Source of the DNA: Cryptomeria japonica
Lineage: Eukaryota > Streptophyta > Pinopsida > Cupressales > Cupressaceae
Direction of reading: 5' to 3'
DNA: 64,000 nucleotides
NCBI RefSeq assembly: GCF_030272615.1
Contig: NC_081406.1
Span: 267,850,520 to 267,914,519 of the forward strand
Below the pieces are notes generated by a model, which ran no database searches, was not told the origin of the DNA, and saw only the letters and a list, made by a program, of their open reading frames with translations. Positions 20,900 to 32,427 of the stretch are shown in pieces; the first letter of the stretch is position 1; each line of letters starts with the position of its first letter. The position numbers were made by a program, and so were the translations under genes.

Positions 20900-22345
20900 A
20901 ACTGTCCTGATTTTTTTTCTTTGGTTTGGTTTTTGTGAATTTTGAATTTTTGTTGCGAATTTTTCAAGCTTGATGGATGATTTTCTGAAGTAATAAATGC
21001 AAGCACGGCACAAAAAGTACAACCATTTTGCCTAATCTAACAAAAAGTGTATGTTTTGCGAGGATGTGTTCAAATCTCCAATGTTTTAACAGGTTTGGAT
21101 ATAAATAACACACTTCAGAAAGACTCTTAATCAATGGTCATAAATAACATCATAGCTCACTAGTCTCGATACTCCGTAGCTCAAACAGCTGTGTCACCCC
21201 CTAGAGGGTGCCCGTTTTTTTGCCTTTTGCCAGAAATTAACTCAAAGTGAATCGCTTCATAGTTGAGTAGTTATCTTGGGAGATATATGGTGAGTAATCT
21301 TGGGGGCGGATTCTTCCCCACCCTTACACTATGATGTTATAAATGTCTGGTTACTGACTCGGTTCAAAGCTTCTATTTCTATGGTTCGTAATCAGGCTTC
21401 CCGTTCGGCCGTTAGTGATAAACTCTCTCAGGAGGCTTCCCAACCTTTAGAACAAAGACTTTACGTATCTCAAGGATACTGGGGGAAGGCTAATCACTAC
21501 GCGCAACCGTTGAAAAGGACTTTCGTCACTTTCCACATTTGATTATAGTGGGTTGGAATTCTTGACGTCAAAGTCATTCCCCACTTAGGTCGTTCCCTTC
21601 ACACCGGCCAAAGAATGGCTTTAAGAGTTTTTCAACCCCTCGGGAAGGCAGGCCTGCTAAAGGATGTAAATGCTTGAAGTACAGAAAGCTTAAGAGTGGT
21701 TTGGCTTTTTGGTCATCCAGTTATGGGGAGAGCATATACCTTCCACTTTCGAGACAAGGCAATCAAGTTGTTCTTTTTAGCCTTCAAGACAATGATTTGC
21801 TAACTTCTACTTGGAGATGTTGCTCCAACAAGCATGGTGTTCCTTTTAACCCTTCATAGCAAAGTGTGTATTTCCAAAGACTTTTGAAAAATAAGCCTGG
21901 TCAACAAAGTAAATCGTGATTTTGGTCAACAAAATTAAAGTCGATAGGGAAAAGTTTTCCCTCTTTGCTTTGCACAAAATGAAGATGAGGTTCTTTTACT
22001 TTGCAAAATGAAGTGAATCCTTTTAAACACCAAAGGATGGTGAGGTTCTTTTTACCCTTTTCTTGTAAAGTAAAGTTTGTCTGTGGTTCGTTTTACAGCC
22101 CAAAGTAAGATGAGTTCAATTTTATTTAACTAGAATTAAAAAGACTTTAAATTTTAACTAACTTAAACAAGCTAGTAAAATTTAAACAATTTATAGTTCT
22201 AAAAAAAAAAGACACTAAGCTCCTCCCTGCAATAAAATGTCAGAAATCCTACAAAATACCACCACATTAGTTAGAAAAATAGAGGATTTTGTGGACTTCA
22301 ACAAGTCTATTTCATTTTCGGTTACAATTTTTGTTTCTATCTTCG

Positions 22346-22778
22346 ATGCGCTACATAACAGACTTTATGATATAATATACCCTCGATGCGCTAAAATGAA
22401 GTATCAATGTGCTACACTATTTGCTGGATGTGCTAAACAATGAACTGAACGCCCTGCTCTAGTTTTCTTTTGCGTTGAGACCCACAGGAAAGCTGGTGAT
22501 TTGATGTGCTAATGCATAGACCTCACGCGCTGGATTATGGAATGCAAGCACTAACTGGTAAACTCGATGCGCTAGTTGACAAACCCGAAGCGCCAATATA
22601 TTCTACAGATGCGCTACGTTTTTTTTCAGCCGCACTGAGACCTATAGAAAAAGTTTAGTGAGGTTATGCGCTAAACAAAAGTCTTTACGCGCTAGAGTAT
22701 AGACCCCACGCGCTAAACAGTGAGCGGGATGCGCTGGACTGTTAACCAGATGCGCTAGGGAATGTTTCCCATGCACTG
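22346..22778 (-). repeat. 21-bp-periodic octamer array B next to the Gypsy-1 PBS
   Basis: Same octamer in the same sense. Plus-strand starts: 22346, 22386, 22407, 22428, 22449 (degenerate), 22470 (degenerate), 22504, 22525, 22546, 22567, 22588, 22609, 22630 (degenerate), 22666, 22687, 22708, 22729, 22750, 22771. Most gaps are exactly 21; the exceptions are 40, 34 and 36. It ends about 65 bases from the primer-binding site. Confidence 0.92.
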
Positions 22779-22844
22779 ATTCCTGTTTCCCGCGGACCTG
22801 CAAAAGTGATTAGTTTCAAAAACCGATTTGATATTTGGGGTCAG

Positions 22845-22862
22845 GCCCCACAGTGGGTGCCA
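22845..22862 (-). promoter_or_regulatory. Candidate primer-binding site of Gypsy-1
   Basis: Minus-strand TGGCACCCACTGTGGGGC, four bases (TTTC) after the LTR end. TGGC-type sites are usual for plant Ty3/Gypsy elements. I do not assign the tRNA. Confidence 0.7.
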
Positions 22863-22866
22863 GAAA

Positions 22867-24294
22867 TGTATGCGGGAAAAGTGGGCTGATAAAACTCAAT
22901 ATGTGAAAATATGTTAGAAACTAGTCCACACACACACACAGGACTTCTTGGTGCAAGCTATGGAGTAATGACGTATTACTCAGCTTCCCAAGGTGGGTCC
23001 CATGGTTCTCTATCTCACAATGTCCCTCAAACCAATGTTTTGCTCTTAGATCACTGAGCAAAATGGTTCAGGGATGGCAAATGCAAGAACGAGGAATGCT
23101 CCGATAGATTTTTAGAATGAAATGTGCTAATGCAATAAACTAAATGATAGGATGACAAGATTAGTATGAATACTATCCTAGCATACTATATTTAGTCTAT
23201 GATTGAACTAAAATGATAAAGAAATTATTCTAAACATGCATATTTAGTCTAATTCCTTATTTAAAAGAGGCTAAATGATGAGCATATATGAAATGAGAAA
23301 GCTTGAATGTATTTGAGCATAAGTTTGATGCTACAAATTTGAAGGATGATTTAAAATGGAGGAATGAGAGCTCTATTTATAGCAAAAATAGGGCAATGGA
23401 TGGTCAAGATTGAATGGTTTAATCAAGGGTTGAGTTTGAAAGTTGGGGATCCATGTTTGTAATTGGCACCAATGAAATGGTGACAAGTGTCAACATAGGG
23501 TTGGGTTGAGAGAAGGGGTTGGAGACATTGAATGCCTGAGAATACCTCATGGTTATCTAGAGGCTAAGGGTAAAGTCTAAGTTAGGATTACCCACTGGAT
23601 TAAGAGTTAATCCAAAGATAAACCTTTGTGCAAATGATTAAGAGATAATCATGGTCAAAGCATTAAAGGCCTGATGAGACCCTTGGGTTGGATGAAGGTT
23701 GAGTCAAAACAAATGTTTTAACCATGTAGGAGGGTTTGAGTTAACCATTAATGGTTATTGGAGACTTTTGGGATTAAGTGGTTGAAGGTTGAAAGCCTTC
23801 AATGGTTATCAAAGACTTTTGAGGAATTTAGTGGTTGAAGGTTGAAAGCCTTTAATGGTTATCAAAGACTTTGAGGGTTTGAGAAGTGACCTCTTCTTGC
23901 TTAGGAATGTGACAAAGTTTAGAAGATGGGTTAGGCTAATTAGAAGCGATTAGAAGAGTCTAGAAGGGATTAGAAAGGGGTTTAGGAAGGCAAGTGGGAG
24001 ATGTAGGATTTAATTGAAATAAAGTATTTCATTCAATTTGGTTGCAATTAAATAAATTAGATTTATTCAATTTTGGATAACTATTTAATTAAATTTGAAT
24101 TTAATTAAAAGTGGATAGGGGGGATTTAATTGAATAAAATGATTTATTCATTAAATGGGTATAGTGAATTTAATTGAGAAATTTACTTAATTAAATATAG
24201 GAATGCGGGTAATTTAATTAAATTGGATTTAATCAAATAGAGAAATGAACATAAAATATTCATTTAGGAATATGGTCATTTTTATACGTCTATA
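22867..24294 (-). repeat. 5' LTR of Gypsy-1
   Basis: 1428 bp. In the minus sense it should start TGTAGACG; here the outer end reads TATAGACG because one base has changed. It ends CCCGCATACA at 22867, the same terminal word as the solo LTR at 33901-33910. TATA box at 23373-23381. The outer junction lies inside the Copia-3 protease. Confidence 0.95.
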
Positions 24295-25602
24295 GACATC
24301 ATTACATTTAACATTGTCAATAAGTGTTATGGTTCCTTTACCTTTTATCGGACATGGTGCATCATTACCAAATCTTACATATCCTCCATCATAATCTTCT
24401 AATTTAGAAAACTTGAGTTTGTCACATGTCATGTGATGTGAACATCCACTATCTATGATCCAAGAATCATTTTTACTTATGTGAGATATTAGGGCTTTTT
24501 CTTCATACCTTTATTCATCTGATCCATCTGTTATAGCCACATAAACTACTTCCTCTATATCAGTTTCATCAAATTTATCATCATTGGATTCCTCATCGGC
24601 TATTAGGCATGACTTTTTATCTCTCCTTCTGAATTCTCAATGTCCTCCGTAATGATTATCTTTCTGTCTATCATCTCGGTAATCTCTCTTTTCAGTAGAT
24701 TCTCTGTCAGGACAGTTAGAAGCCATATGTCCTATTTTATCACAATTGAAACATTTCAAAGGTAGTTTTCCTTTATACTTACCTTTGCCTCTTGGTAACC
24801 TTTTGGCTAATAATGCTTCAAACTCTTCTTGCTTCTTGATTTCCTCATACAGCTTGTGCACTTTTTCCATGTTCTTGCGAAATCTTTCACTTGCTCCACT
24901 GTGATCCCCTTCAGAGTACTTACTCATTCTATCATTGTAATCATCAGATTCACCAATATGAAAAGAACTGAATGCAGATTCAACTTTATTTACCGAAGAC
25001 CCACTATTATCAAAATTACTTAACTCAAATGCATGTAGCTTACCGATAGTAGCATCTAAAGAAACTGGCATATTGGGTACAGATCTCAATTCATTGATTG
25101 CAGAGACTCGGATTGCATAAGCTGGTAGAAGGGTTCTCAACAACTTACTTGTTACATCCTTTTCTTCAACAGTTCCACTTGCTCCTTTAATTTGATTGAC
25201 AATCTCCTTTAGTCTTGTACTGTACTTGGTTATGTTATCACCTTCATTCATTCTCATAGATTCAAGTTGTCCTCTTAGACTATCCACTTTTTCTCTTTGA
25301 ACATGTTCATCACCACCATACATAGATATGAGCTTTATCCACATTGCTTTAGCATCATTGCAGCCTTCTAGATAATTAAACTCTGAGTCGGTTAATGCAG
25401 ATGTTATTTCAATCATTGCTTGAGTGTGTTCTTGCTTTGCCTTTATCTCTTCCATTGTCAATGGATGGGTGCTCGGTGTAATGAAATCATTCTCCAGATA
25501 ATATGGTGCATATTCTCCAACTCCTGATAAATGTAGCTTCATCCTTTTCTGCCATGTAGAGAAACTAGACTTGTTCAGCTTCGGTGCATCCCTCTTATAC
25601 AT
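24295..25602 (-). pseudogene. gag: Copia-3 gag and start of protease
   Basis: ATG at 25602 opens 321 codons, MYKRDAPKLNKSSFSTWQKR, with the Copia gag capsid (TKYSTRLKEIVNQIKGA, LLRTLLPAYAIRVSAI) and zinc knuckle CFNCDKIGHMASNC. A stop after HYGGH (24637) is followed in the same region by an acidic stretch and the protease site WIIDSGCSHHMT, then KLEDYDGGYVRFGNDAPC. The frame breaks at the Gypsy-1 junction, after a stretch corresponding to the NVYYV of Copia-2. Confidence 0.9.
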
Positions 25603-25651
25603 CTTTGGATCTTTGCCTCAAGTACCTTTAAACTTTTCTTCTAGAGTCCAA

Positions 25652-25664
25652 GGCTCTGATACCA
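25652..25664 (-). promoter_or_regulatory. Primer-binding site of Copia-3
   Basis: Minus-strand TGGTATCAGAGCC, matching the plant initiator tRNA-Met 3' end; two bases (AT) separate it from the LTR, as in Copia-2 and Copia-5. Confidence 0.9.
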
Positions 25665-25666
25665 AT

Positions 25667-27106
25667 TCATAGTTCTGATTCTAATAGTAAAGTACTAATA
25701 CCAATAGCTAACAAGATGAGAGGAGGGGGTGAATCATACAAACTTAAACTTCCATGAAATCAATAGATTCAACCTCGGTAACATATACTTCAGCAATGTA
25801 ACCAAAAACTGCTAAACATGGAAACACATAAACATATAATCATCATAACACATTCAACACCAGATTTAACGTGGAAACCCAAATAGGGAAAAAACCACTA
25901 TGGGATTTTGGACCCACTAAGAAATATACTCTTCTAGAGTATGCTTGGTTAAAAGCAAATCCTATTAAAGATTACAAATACATTGCTATATGTGACCCGG
26001 TTAAGGGATTTCCCTCAGATCTGTTAGGATCTTCACTTTATTAGAAGTGACCTAGTTAAAGGATTTCAAACACTCATTCAGAATGTTACCTTGCTAGAGG
26101 GTTTACAAATAAGACTGTTAAGTCCACTCGGTTAAGAGATTTTCTATCACTTTACAAAATAACAGTAATAAACTATATCTACAACTTCACATCTAAAATG
26201 GTAAAGCAGATTCTTATTTGCTCAATGCTTCTTAGTCATAGGACTTATCTTGTCCCTCTACTGGGCTCTATACTCTGTTAGTCAAATAGTTCTTCAAGCT
26301 TCTGTGCTCGGTAATCACTATGTAGCATCCATGTGCTTACATTTGCCCACATACATTGTTCATCAATGATTCTTTATTTATAAACAATTTGGTAACCGCT
26401 TAATCTCCTTGATCATATTTCCCATGATCAATCTTAGCCATCAAATCTTCAAACTTGACCAGGTTCAATGTATCCTTTGATTTGAAAATGTTTTACCTCA
26501 CCTTAGAACTTGCATACATTTCTTGGAACTTGTGCTAGGGTATTGCGGTTCAATCTGAGCTGTAGATCTTCCTGCTGATCTTTCAATACCATAGATTCTT
26601 AACAGACTTTATGCATGACATACCAATCATTTAATCAACTCCAGCTCATCAGCTTCCTTCATTAAATAATGTTTTTAATCATCCAATGCTTTTTGTTACT
26701 TGCTCAATTGCAACTCGGTAAATACTAAACTTTACTCGGTAGACATTCCGCCTTCATTAACCGATAGAGATAACCTTAGGTTTTACCGACTAGGTTCCTT
26801 AGGGTTTACAGACTAGGTTCTTTGCTCAGTGACATAGTATAGTATTATCCTTGTCTAACTTGATAATAGTTGCCCATTAAATAACTTATTCCTCCCCTTA
26901 TTCATCATATTCTCTTTGTGTCTTTTACCGACATCTTAATTCTCTTCAAATCGATCTTCTCAAGATATGGCAACAACATACTGAATCAGAAAATCAATTT
27001 CTTGACATCAATGACAAAATAATGTTATTAAGACAATAAATATTCTTAATCAGTTATATCCATAATCATCAATAACCTTCTCAATATCCTCATTGAAATG
27101 TCAACA
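25667..27106 (-). repeat. 5' LTR of Copia-3 (boundaries approximate)
   Basis: Lies between the PBS and the flank of PMD copy 3. Near the low end it carries GAGAGGAGGGGGTGAATCAT, the C-run motif also found near the LTR ends of Copia-2, -4 and -5. No second copy exists in the window, so the ends are estimates. Confidence 0.6.
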
Positions 27107-27659
27107 ATCTCTCATTGTGATTGGAATGCCAGCACACATTACATCATAAAATCATTGCATATCATTATCTCATCATCACATCGACATAAAATAAAAGTAC
27201 TATCTATATCATCATTAGCATCATTTCATTATGCATACATAATCACCATGGCATTACATACATAAAGCATTTCACCAACAAATCATGCATATCAACCTAC
27301 ATCCACATGTTAGCATCCCATTCATAAAACATGCATGTAGACATCATGTAGGAATAAATCACAAATCTAGACATCATATAAATAAATCATCTCATCAAAA
27401 CATCCATATAGCAAGTACAAGTATCCATCTAAGCAAAATCATACAATCATCATCTTGCATAACATCCATACATATCATCAAAATGCATATCATCACAAAA
27501 TATGGGATCTCCTCATATATCATATCATATCGACAAAAACATACATGTATCAGAGTACAATGAAGTCCAAAATATAAGCTACCAAGAGCCATCCTAGACA
27601 CAGTCCAAAATGACAATATAAAAGCATACAAGAATGCCCTCTCAGATGCCACTCTAACC
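27107..27659 (-). other. 3' flank of PMD copy 3 (Gypsy-3 spacer)
   Basis: AT-rich sequence full of CATCAT and CATATC words on the plus strand. No gene. By position it corresponds to the region after the PMD coding end in copies 1 and 2, which is equally AT-rich. Confidence 0.45.
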
Positions 27660-28252
27660 AGATCCTGCACCACCATCACCACCTACAGCACCAACATCAC
27701 CACTTGCTCCCCCACTAGCTTCCGCACCACCTAATCTATCTCTCCATGGAGGACCCATCACACCACCACTTCTCTGTATCCTCTGAGATCGCTCTGATCT
27801 CACCCGCCGCATCTAGGAATAGCTAAGTGCTCATTGACTAGCTGGCACCACCTGCTCATATAAACCCCGCCAATAATCTATCTCCTTCTGTGCTCGCTGC
27901 ATCTCCCTTATCACATCCCCAGTAGGACCCTATGCTCCTACTCCCACCCGTACTCTCTCCTACAACTCCGCAAATCTCTAAACGACCTGATCTCTCTCCC
28001 GCAGCACTACTGTCAGCTTTGACTCTCATGCAAATAGCTGCACGTCTCTAGTTTCCACCTCTGCCTCCATATCCTCTAGTTGAGTCTGCAACACTAATAT
28101 CATATGATCTCGCAGATCTCCACCACCTGTCGCTCCCCCCTGTATCCATAGGTGTCTCTCTAGTAGCTCCCTCTCCAGTGGCTCCCTCCGCTATCTCCAT
28201 AGGTACCTATCCCTCCCCTGCATCCCTACCACCTAATCTCAGGCCTCTCTGC
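27660..28252 (-). pseudogene. PMD gene copy 3, C-terminal coiled-coil part
   Basis: Minus-strand continuation of PMD copy 3 beyond the Copia-2 insertion. Frame fragments read LQTQLEDMEAEVETRD, then REMQRAQKEIDYWRGLYEQV, then a basic/Ser tail and a Gly-rich end. Copy 1 has the matching order LQVTVQQLQAQILTYQRQ, then ELVLRAQEVEYYR, then a basic tail. Many in-frame TAG codons occur where Gln fits the coil. Together with 36362-38435 it forms one gene split by an 8.1-kb insertion. Confidence 0.7.
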
Positions 28253-29277
28253 TGTTAGGTCCCGAAGGCAACTGAGAGGGGGGGGGTGAATCAGTTGTTA
28301 AATAAATTTAAACCAAAAACAACTTAATCAACTTTCTGCTTAATACCGGTGGATAGTTTTATCAGATAATTGAAATACCGGTAAATATTAATGCATGAAA
28401 CAAAAAGACAAAGTTATCCACAACACATAACACCAATATTTGTATCTGGAAACCTTGTAAGGAGAAAAACCATGGTGGGAAACCTTACCCACAATCAAAT
28501 GATACAACTACAAATAGTAAGTGTTTACAAATGGAGTCTACACATGTAGAAAGGCCAAGCACCTAGAGTTCACTGCTCAAACACAAAATGGGAGTCACAC
28601 TGACTACAATTGGATGGTTAAATCCAATAAGGATGTACTGCACAAAATAGCATCTTCATATGCTAGATTCAGTACCGGTGTAGTTCTGATATGCTTTCAC
28701 AAAAACCTTGCTTCACCTTCAAATGATGTCTGTGTGTATAGCTCTGCTTATTCTTGCATATACCTTCACACAATTCTTTTTTGCATTCCACATCCGATCT
28801 TACATTTATATCATAACCTAAGACCAATTTTAGTAGGTCGGCTCTACAAGATATTACAATAAAATCATTTTACAAACAAAATAATATTCGATGCAATAAT
28901 CGATTCAAGATGTCGGCTTGATGCATTTACAACAGTAATAAATCATCTCCATAGCATGTCATGTTGATCTAGAAAAGAAAACTTGTCGGTGTATAACCTG
29001 GATCTATTTGCAGGTAACAACAAATATGCAAATATGAATATACCAATAAACAAATCTCCAAGAAAAGGTGTCCAAATGATGTCTTCGACATAACCAAGTG
29101 TTTTCCATGTCATTCTAAGTGTCAGTGGTCATTATATCCTGCCGGTGTACCATATACCGATGACTGTGCATAAGTCACTTGCTTGTCGGTGAATGTTGCT
29201 GATTCTCCAAAGTGCTAGAGTTGATAAAGTTTAGTAGGTGTTGACATCAATGACAAAACTATACCAAAATACCAACA
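28253..29277 (-). repeat. 3' LTR of Copia-2
   Basis: Pairs with 35312-36356. Plus strand starts TGTTAGGTCCC and ends ACCAACA. Confidence 0.93.
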
Positions 29278-29289
29278 ATCTCCCCCTTT
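29278..29289 (-). promoter_or_regulatory. Polypurine tract of Copia-2
   Basis: Minus-strand AAAGGGGGAGAT directly before the LTR start TGTTGGT. The same tract occurs in Copia-4 (56302-56313) and Copia-5 (62806-62817). Confidence 0.9.
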
Positions 29290-29619
29290 GGCATTGATGG
29301 CAACACAAGATGGAAAAACCATCAAAGTGCCAAAACAAAAATGCCAAATACCAAGGTACCAACAATTACCAAAATATAAGTAAACTCTCTCAAAGTAACA
29401 ATCTCTCCTCTTGAGAGTAACATGTGTTTCTTTGTGTTTTTCCATACCAATCTCTCCCGCTTTGATATCAAATGTCAAAGTTACTACAAAACAAAGTTCA
29501 TATACAAAATACCAACCAATTTAGTATACCAACTACTCCCCCTAAGAAGTAGCTTCCTGATCAAAGCCGAAGTAAAAAGATTTATGTGTTAATTCTATTG
29601 GTTGATGACAAATATCAAC

Positions 29620-32427
29620 TCTCTAAGTATCTACCGGTGGGGGTATGACCCCAAGTTGTTCTCTAAGATATTCAAAAGTCTCCTTAGGCAGAGGTTTAGT
29701 GAAAATATCTGCAATCTGCTCTTTAGTATTCACATAAACTAGTTTTATTTCTTTTGCTTCAATATTTTCCCTTAGAAAATTCAATTTGATTGAAACATGT
29801 TTTGTTTTAGAATGTAGTATCGGATTCTTAGATATATCAATTGCTATAGTGTTATCACAATAGATAGTTATAGGTTCCTTTCACTTTACCTTTATATCTT
29901 TCAACATTTGTTTAATCCATAGTACCTGTGTACAGTTAGTTGTTGCTGCAACATATTTTGATTTTGCTATTGATAAGGATGTACAACTTTGTTTCTTACT
30001 CAACCAAGAAACTAGTCTGCTTCCAAGAAAAAATGCTCCATCGGTGGTGCTTTTTCTATCATCCACATCTCTTGCCCAATTTGCATCTGTGTATGCACAT
30101 AGTTCAAGTTTTCATCTCTAGGATACCATAATCCAAGATTTGTAGTGCCTTGTAAGTACTGGAAAATCCTTTTTACTGCTAATTCATGATTTTCTCTAGG
30201 ATTACTCTGAAATCTTGAAACAATACATACTACATTCATAATATCAGGTCTGGTTTTTGTCAAATACAGTAAACCTCATATCATAGATTTGTATCTAGTT
30301 GGATTAACAGGTGTAGGTTCATCCCTTAGTGATAGTTTGTCATTTGTAGTCATAGGTGTGCTTACCGGTTTAGAGTTTTCCATCCCAAATTTCTTTAGTA
30401 ACTCTTTTAAGTATTTGGATTGACTTAAAAATATACCTTTGTCAGTCTGTGAAATCTGCAATTCTAAAAAGAATCTTATTTCACCGATCATAGACATTTC
30501 AAATTCTTGCTGCATTTGAATAGAAAAGTCTTTACATAATCCATCTTCTCCTCCAAAGATTATATCATCAACAAAAACTTCCATAGCCAAGATGTTATTA
30601 TTAGTCACTTTATAGTATAAGTTGATGTCAGCATCACCTTTAGAAAAACCAATTTTTAAAACATACTTATCCAATCTTGCATACCAAGCTCTTGGAGCTT
30701 GTTTTAATCCATATAAAGCTTTCCTTAACCTGCAAACCATATCTTTGTTATCTATCAAAGAAAATCCATCAGGTTGTTCAATGTAAGCTTCTTCTTCAAG
30801 ATCTCCATTCATAAATGCACATTTAATATCCATTTGATATACTTTGTAGTTCTTATGTGTTGCAAAAGCCAAAAATAATCTGACTACCTCAATTCTAGCT
30901 ATCGGTGCAAAAGTCTCATTATAATCAATTCTTTCTTTTTGAGAATATCCCTTACACACTAGTCTTGCTTTATTTTTGATAACTTTACCATCTTCATTAA
31001 GTTTGTTTCTGAATACCCATTTGGTTCCAATTACATTTTTATCTTTAGGCCAGGGAACTAATGTCCAAGTGTTATTCTTCTCAATTTGTTCTAATTCTTC
31101 TTACATAGCTTTAGTCCAATATTTATCTTCACATGCCTCATTAACTGTTGATGGTTCAATTTGAGAAATAAGACATACCTCTTCATTTGCCAATCTTCCT
31201 CTTGTCATAACTCCTTTATGTTTGTTTCCAATTATCTGATCTTCAAAATGATTCAATCTTACATACCGAGGTGTCTTTGTTTGCTGCCGATCCTCAGTCA
31301 TAGTCGAATTTTCAGTTGATACCAATGTAACTGGATCTTCATTCTGTACCAGTGGGTTCAGTGCAGGTTCATTTGTTAGAATTTTTGTTGTCGGTTCTGA
31401 ATCTATATACCTTGAAGTTCCTCTAAATTGTTCATCAATCTTCACATTTGTACTTTCAATAATTTTCTGTAATCTTTTGTTAAAACATCTATATGCTTTA
31501 CTCTTAGAAGAATAACCAAGAAATATTCCTTCATCACTTTTGGGATCAAATTTCCCAATATACTCATCTCTTCTAATATAGCATTTACTTCCAAATATTC
31601 TGAAATATTTAAGAGTAGGAGTAATACCAAACCATAGTTCATGAGGGGTCTTACCGGTTTCACCTTTGATGTGAACTTTGTTGAATGTATAGACCGTTGT
31701 ACTTACTGCCTCTCTCCAATATACATGTGGTAGGTTTTCTTCTGATAACATACTTCTAGCTGCATCCAAGATAGTTCTATTTTTCCTTTCAACATCTCTA
31801 TTCTGTTGTGGCGTCCGAGGTCCTGATAGTTGTCTTCTAATTCCATTTACTTCATAGAATGCATTAAATTCCTTAGATGTAAATTCACCTCCTTGATCTA
31901 ATCTTAGACATTTGATTTTCTTACTAGTTTCATTTTCAACCATTTCTTTGAACAGTTTAAACTTTCCAAGTGCTTATGATTTTTCTCTGAGAAAAGTAAC
32001 CTAACACATTCTAGAATAGTCATCAATGATTAGCATGAAATATCTATCACCTTGTAAGCTTTTAGTTCTAGATGGACCACATAAATTAGTGTGAATTAAA
32101 TCAAGAGCATTATTGGATTTTTCTGGAATACTTTTGAAACTAGCTCTAACTTGTTTTCCAAATTGACATTCCTTACATATTGTATTGTGAGGTTTGACTA
32201 TTTTAGGTAAATCTCTAACTACCTTAGTAGTACTAATTTTCACCATGCAATCAAAGTTTACATGATAGAGTCTTTTATGCCATAGCCAACTTTCATCAAT
32301 ATGTGCAATCAAGCATGTCCTTTCACTATTATTCAAATGAAAGATATTACCTCTAATCTGATTACCGGTGGCAATTTCTAAACCAGTTCTATTCATGATT
32401 TTGCATTTTCTATTTTGGAATTGTAAC
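29620..32427 (-). pseudogene. pol: Copia-2 pol: integrase, reverse transcriptase, RNase H
   Basis: Pol right of the solo LTR, in several frame pieces. GAG-pre-integrase LWHKRLYHVNFD and CKECQFGKQ; integrase IHTNLCGPSRTKS, LRLDQGGEFTSKEFN and PQQNRDVERKNRT (normally QNGVAERKNR); RT with [49 protein letters not shown] and VFVDDIIF in place of YVDD; RNase H with DDRKSTTDGAFFLG and the pol end ADIFTKPLPKETFEYLREQL. Frame changes occur near 30270 and 30960-31100. It cannot make a complete protein. Confidence 0.9.
32423..32427. repeat. Target-site duplication of solo LTR, left
   Basis: GTAAC, repeated exactly at 33911-33915. Confidence 0.95.

Larger units (their letters stand above)
19667..22844 (-). 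other. Gypsy-1 leader (PBS to gag)
   Basis: About 3.2 kb of untranslated leader. It holds two periodic octamer arrays (20547-20899 and 22346-22778) and otherwise AT-rich sequence without a convincing gene. The part between the arrays, about 21180-21850, is more GC-balanced and contains CCCCTAGAGGGTGCCCG; I cannot assign it. Confidence 0.7.
1..24294 (-). mobile_element. Gypsy-1: Tat-lineage Ty3/Gypsy retrotransposon with antisense PMD gene
   Basis: Nearly complete element read on the minus strand. Seen in order: 5' LTR (22867-24294), primer-binding site, a 3 kb leader with two periodic arrays, gag, protease, G-patch, RT, RNase H, a second RNase H, integrase, a spacer holding the inserted Copia-1, an opposite-strand PMD gene, polypurine tract, and a 3' LTR cut by the window start. 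Two RNase H domains and the Tat-type gag zinc knuckle place it in the Tat clade (family knowledge). About 17 differences are visible over the 1283 shared LTR bases, so it is not recent. The polyprotein is broken by several stops and a frameshift. It is inserted in Copia-3; the outer CA end reads TA and the other end is outside the window, so no target duplication can be confirmed. Confidence 0.92.
24295..27106 (-). mobile_element. Copia-3, 5' part (cut by Gypsy-1)
   Basis: Minus-strand Copia element with a 5' LTR (about 25667-27106), an initiator-Met PBS (25652-25664), gag and the start of protease, ending at 24295 where Gypsy-1 begins. The rest of pol and the 3' LTR must lie left of the window. 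The LTR high end, TCAACA at 27101-27106, is inferred from the TG...CA rule, since the second LTR is not available. Confidence 0.85.

Noticed and set aside
24295-24299. Target-site duplication GACAT for Gypsy-1
   Set aside because: The matching flank lies left of the window, so it cannot be confirmed.
27285-27682. ORFs of 92-95 codons on both strands
   Set aside because: His/Ile-rich products of CATCAT low complexity, with no homologue among the other copies.
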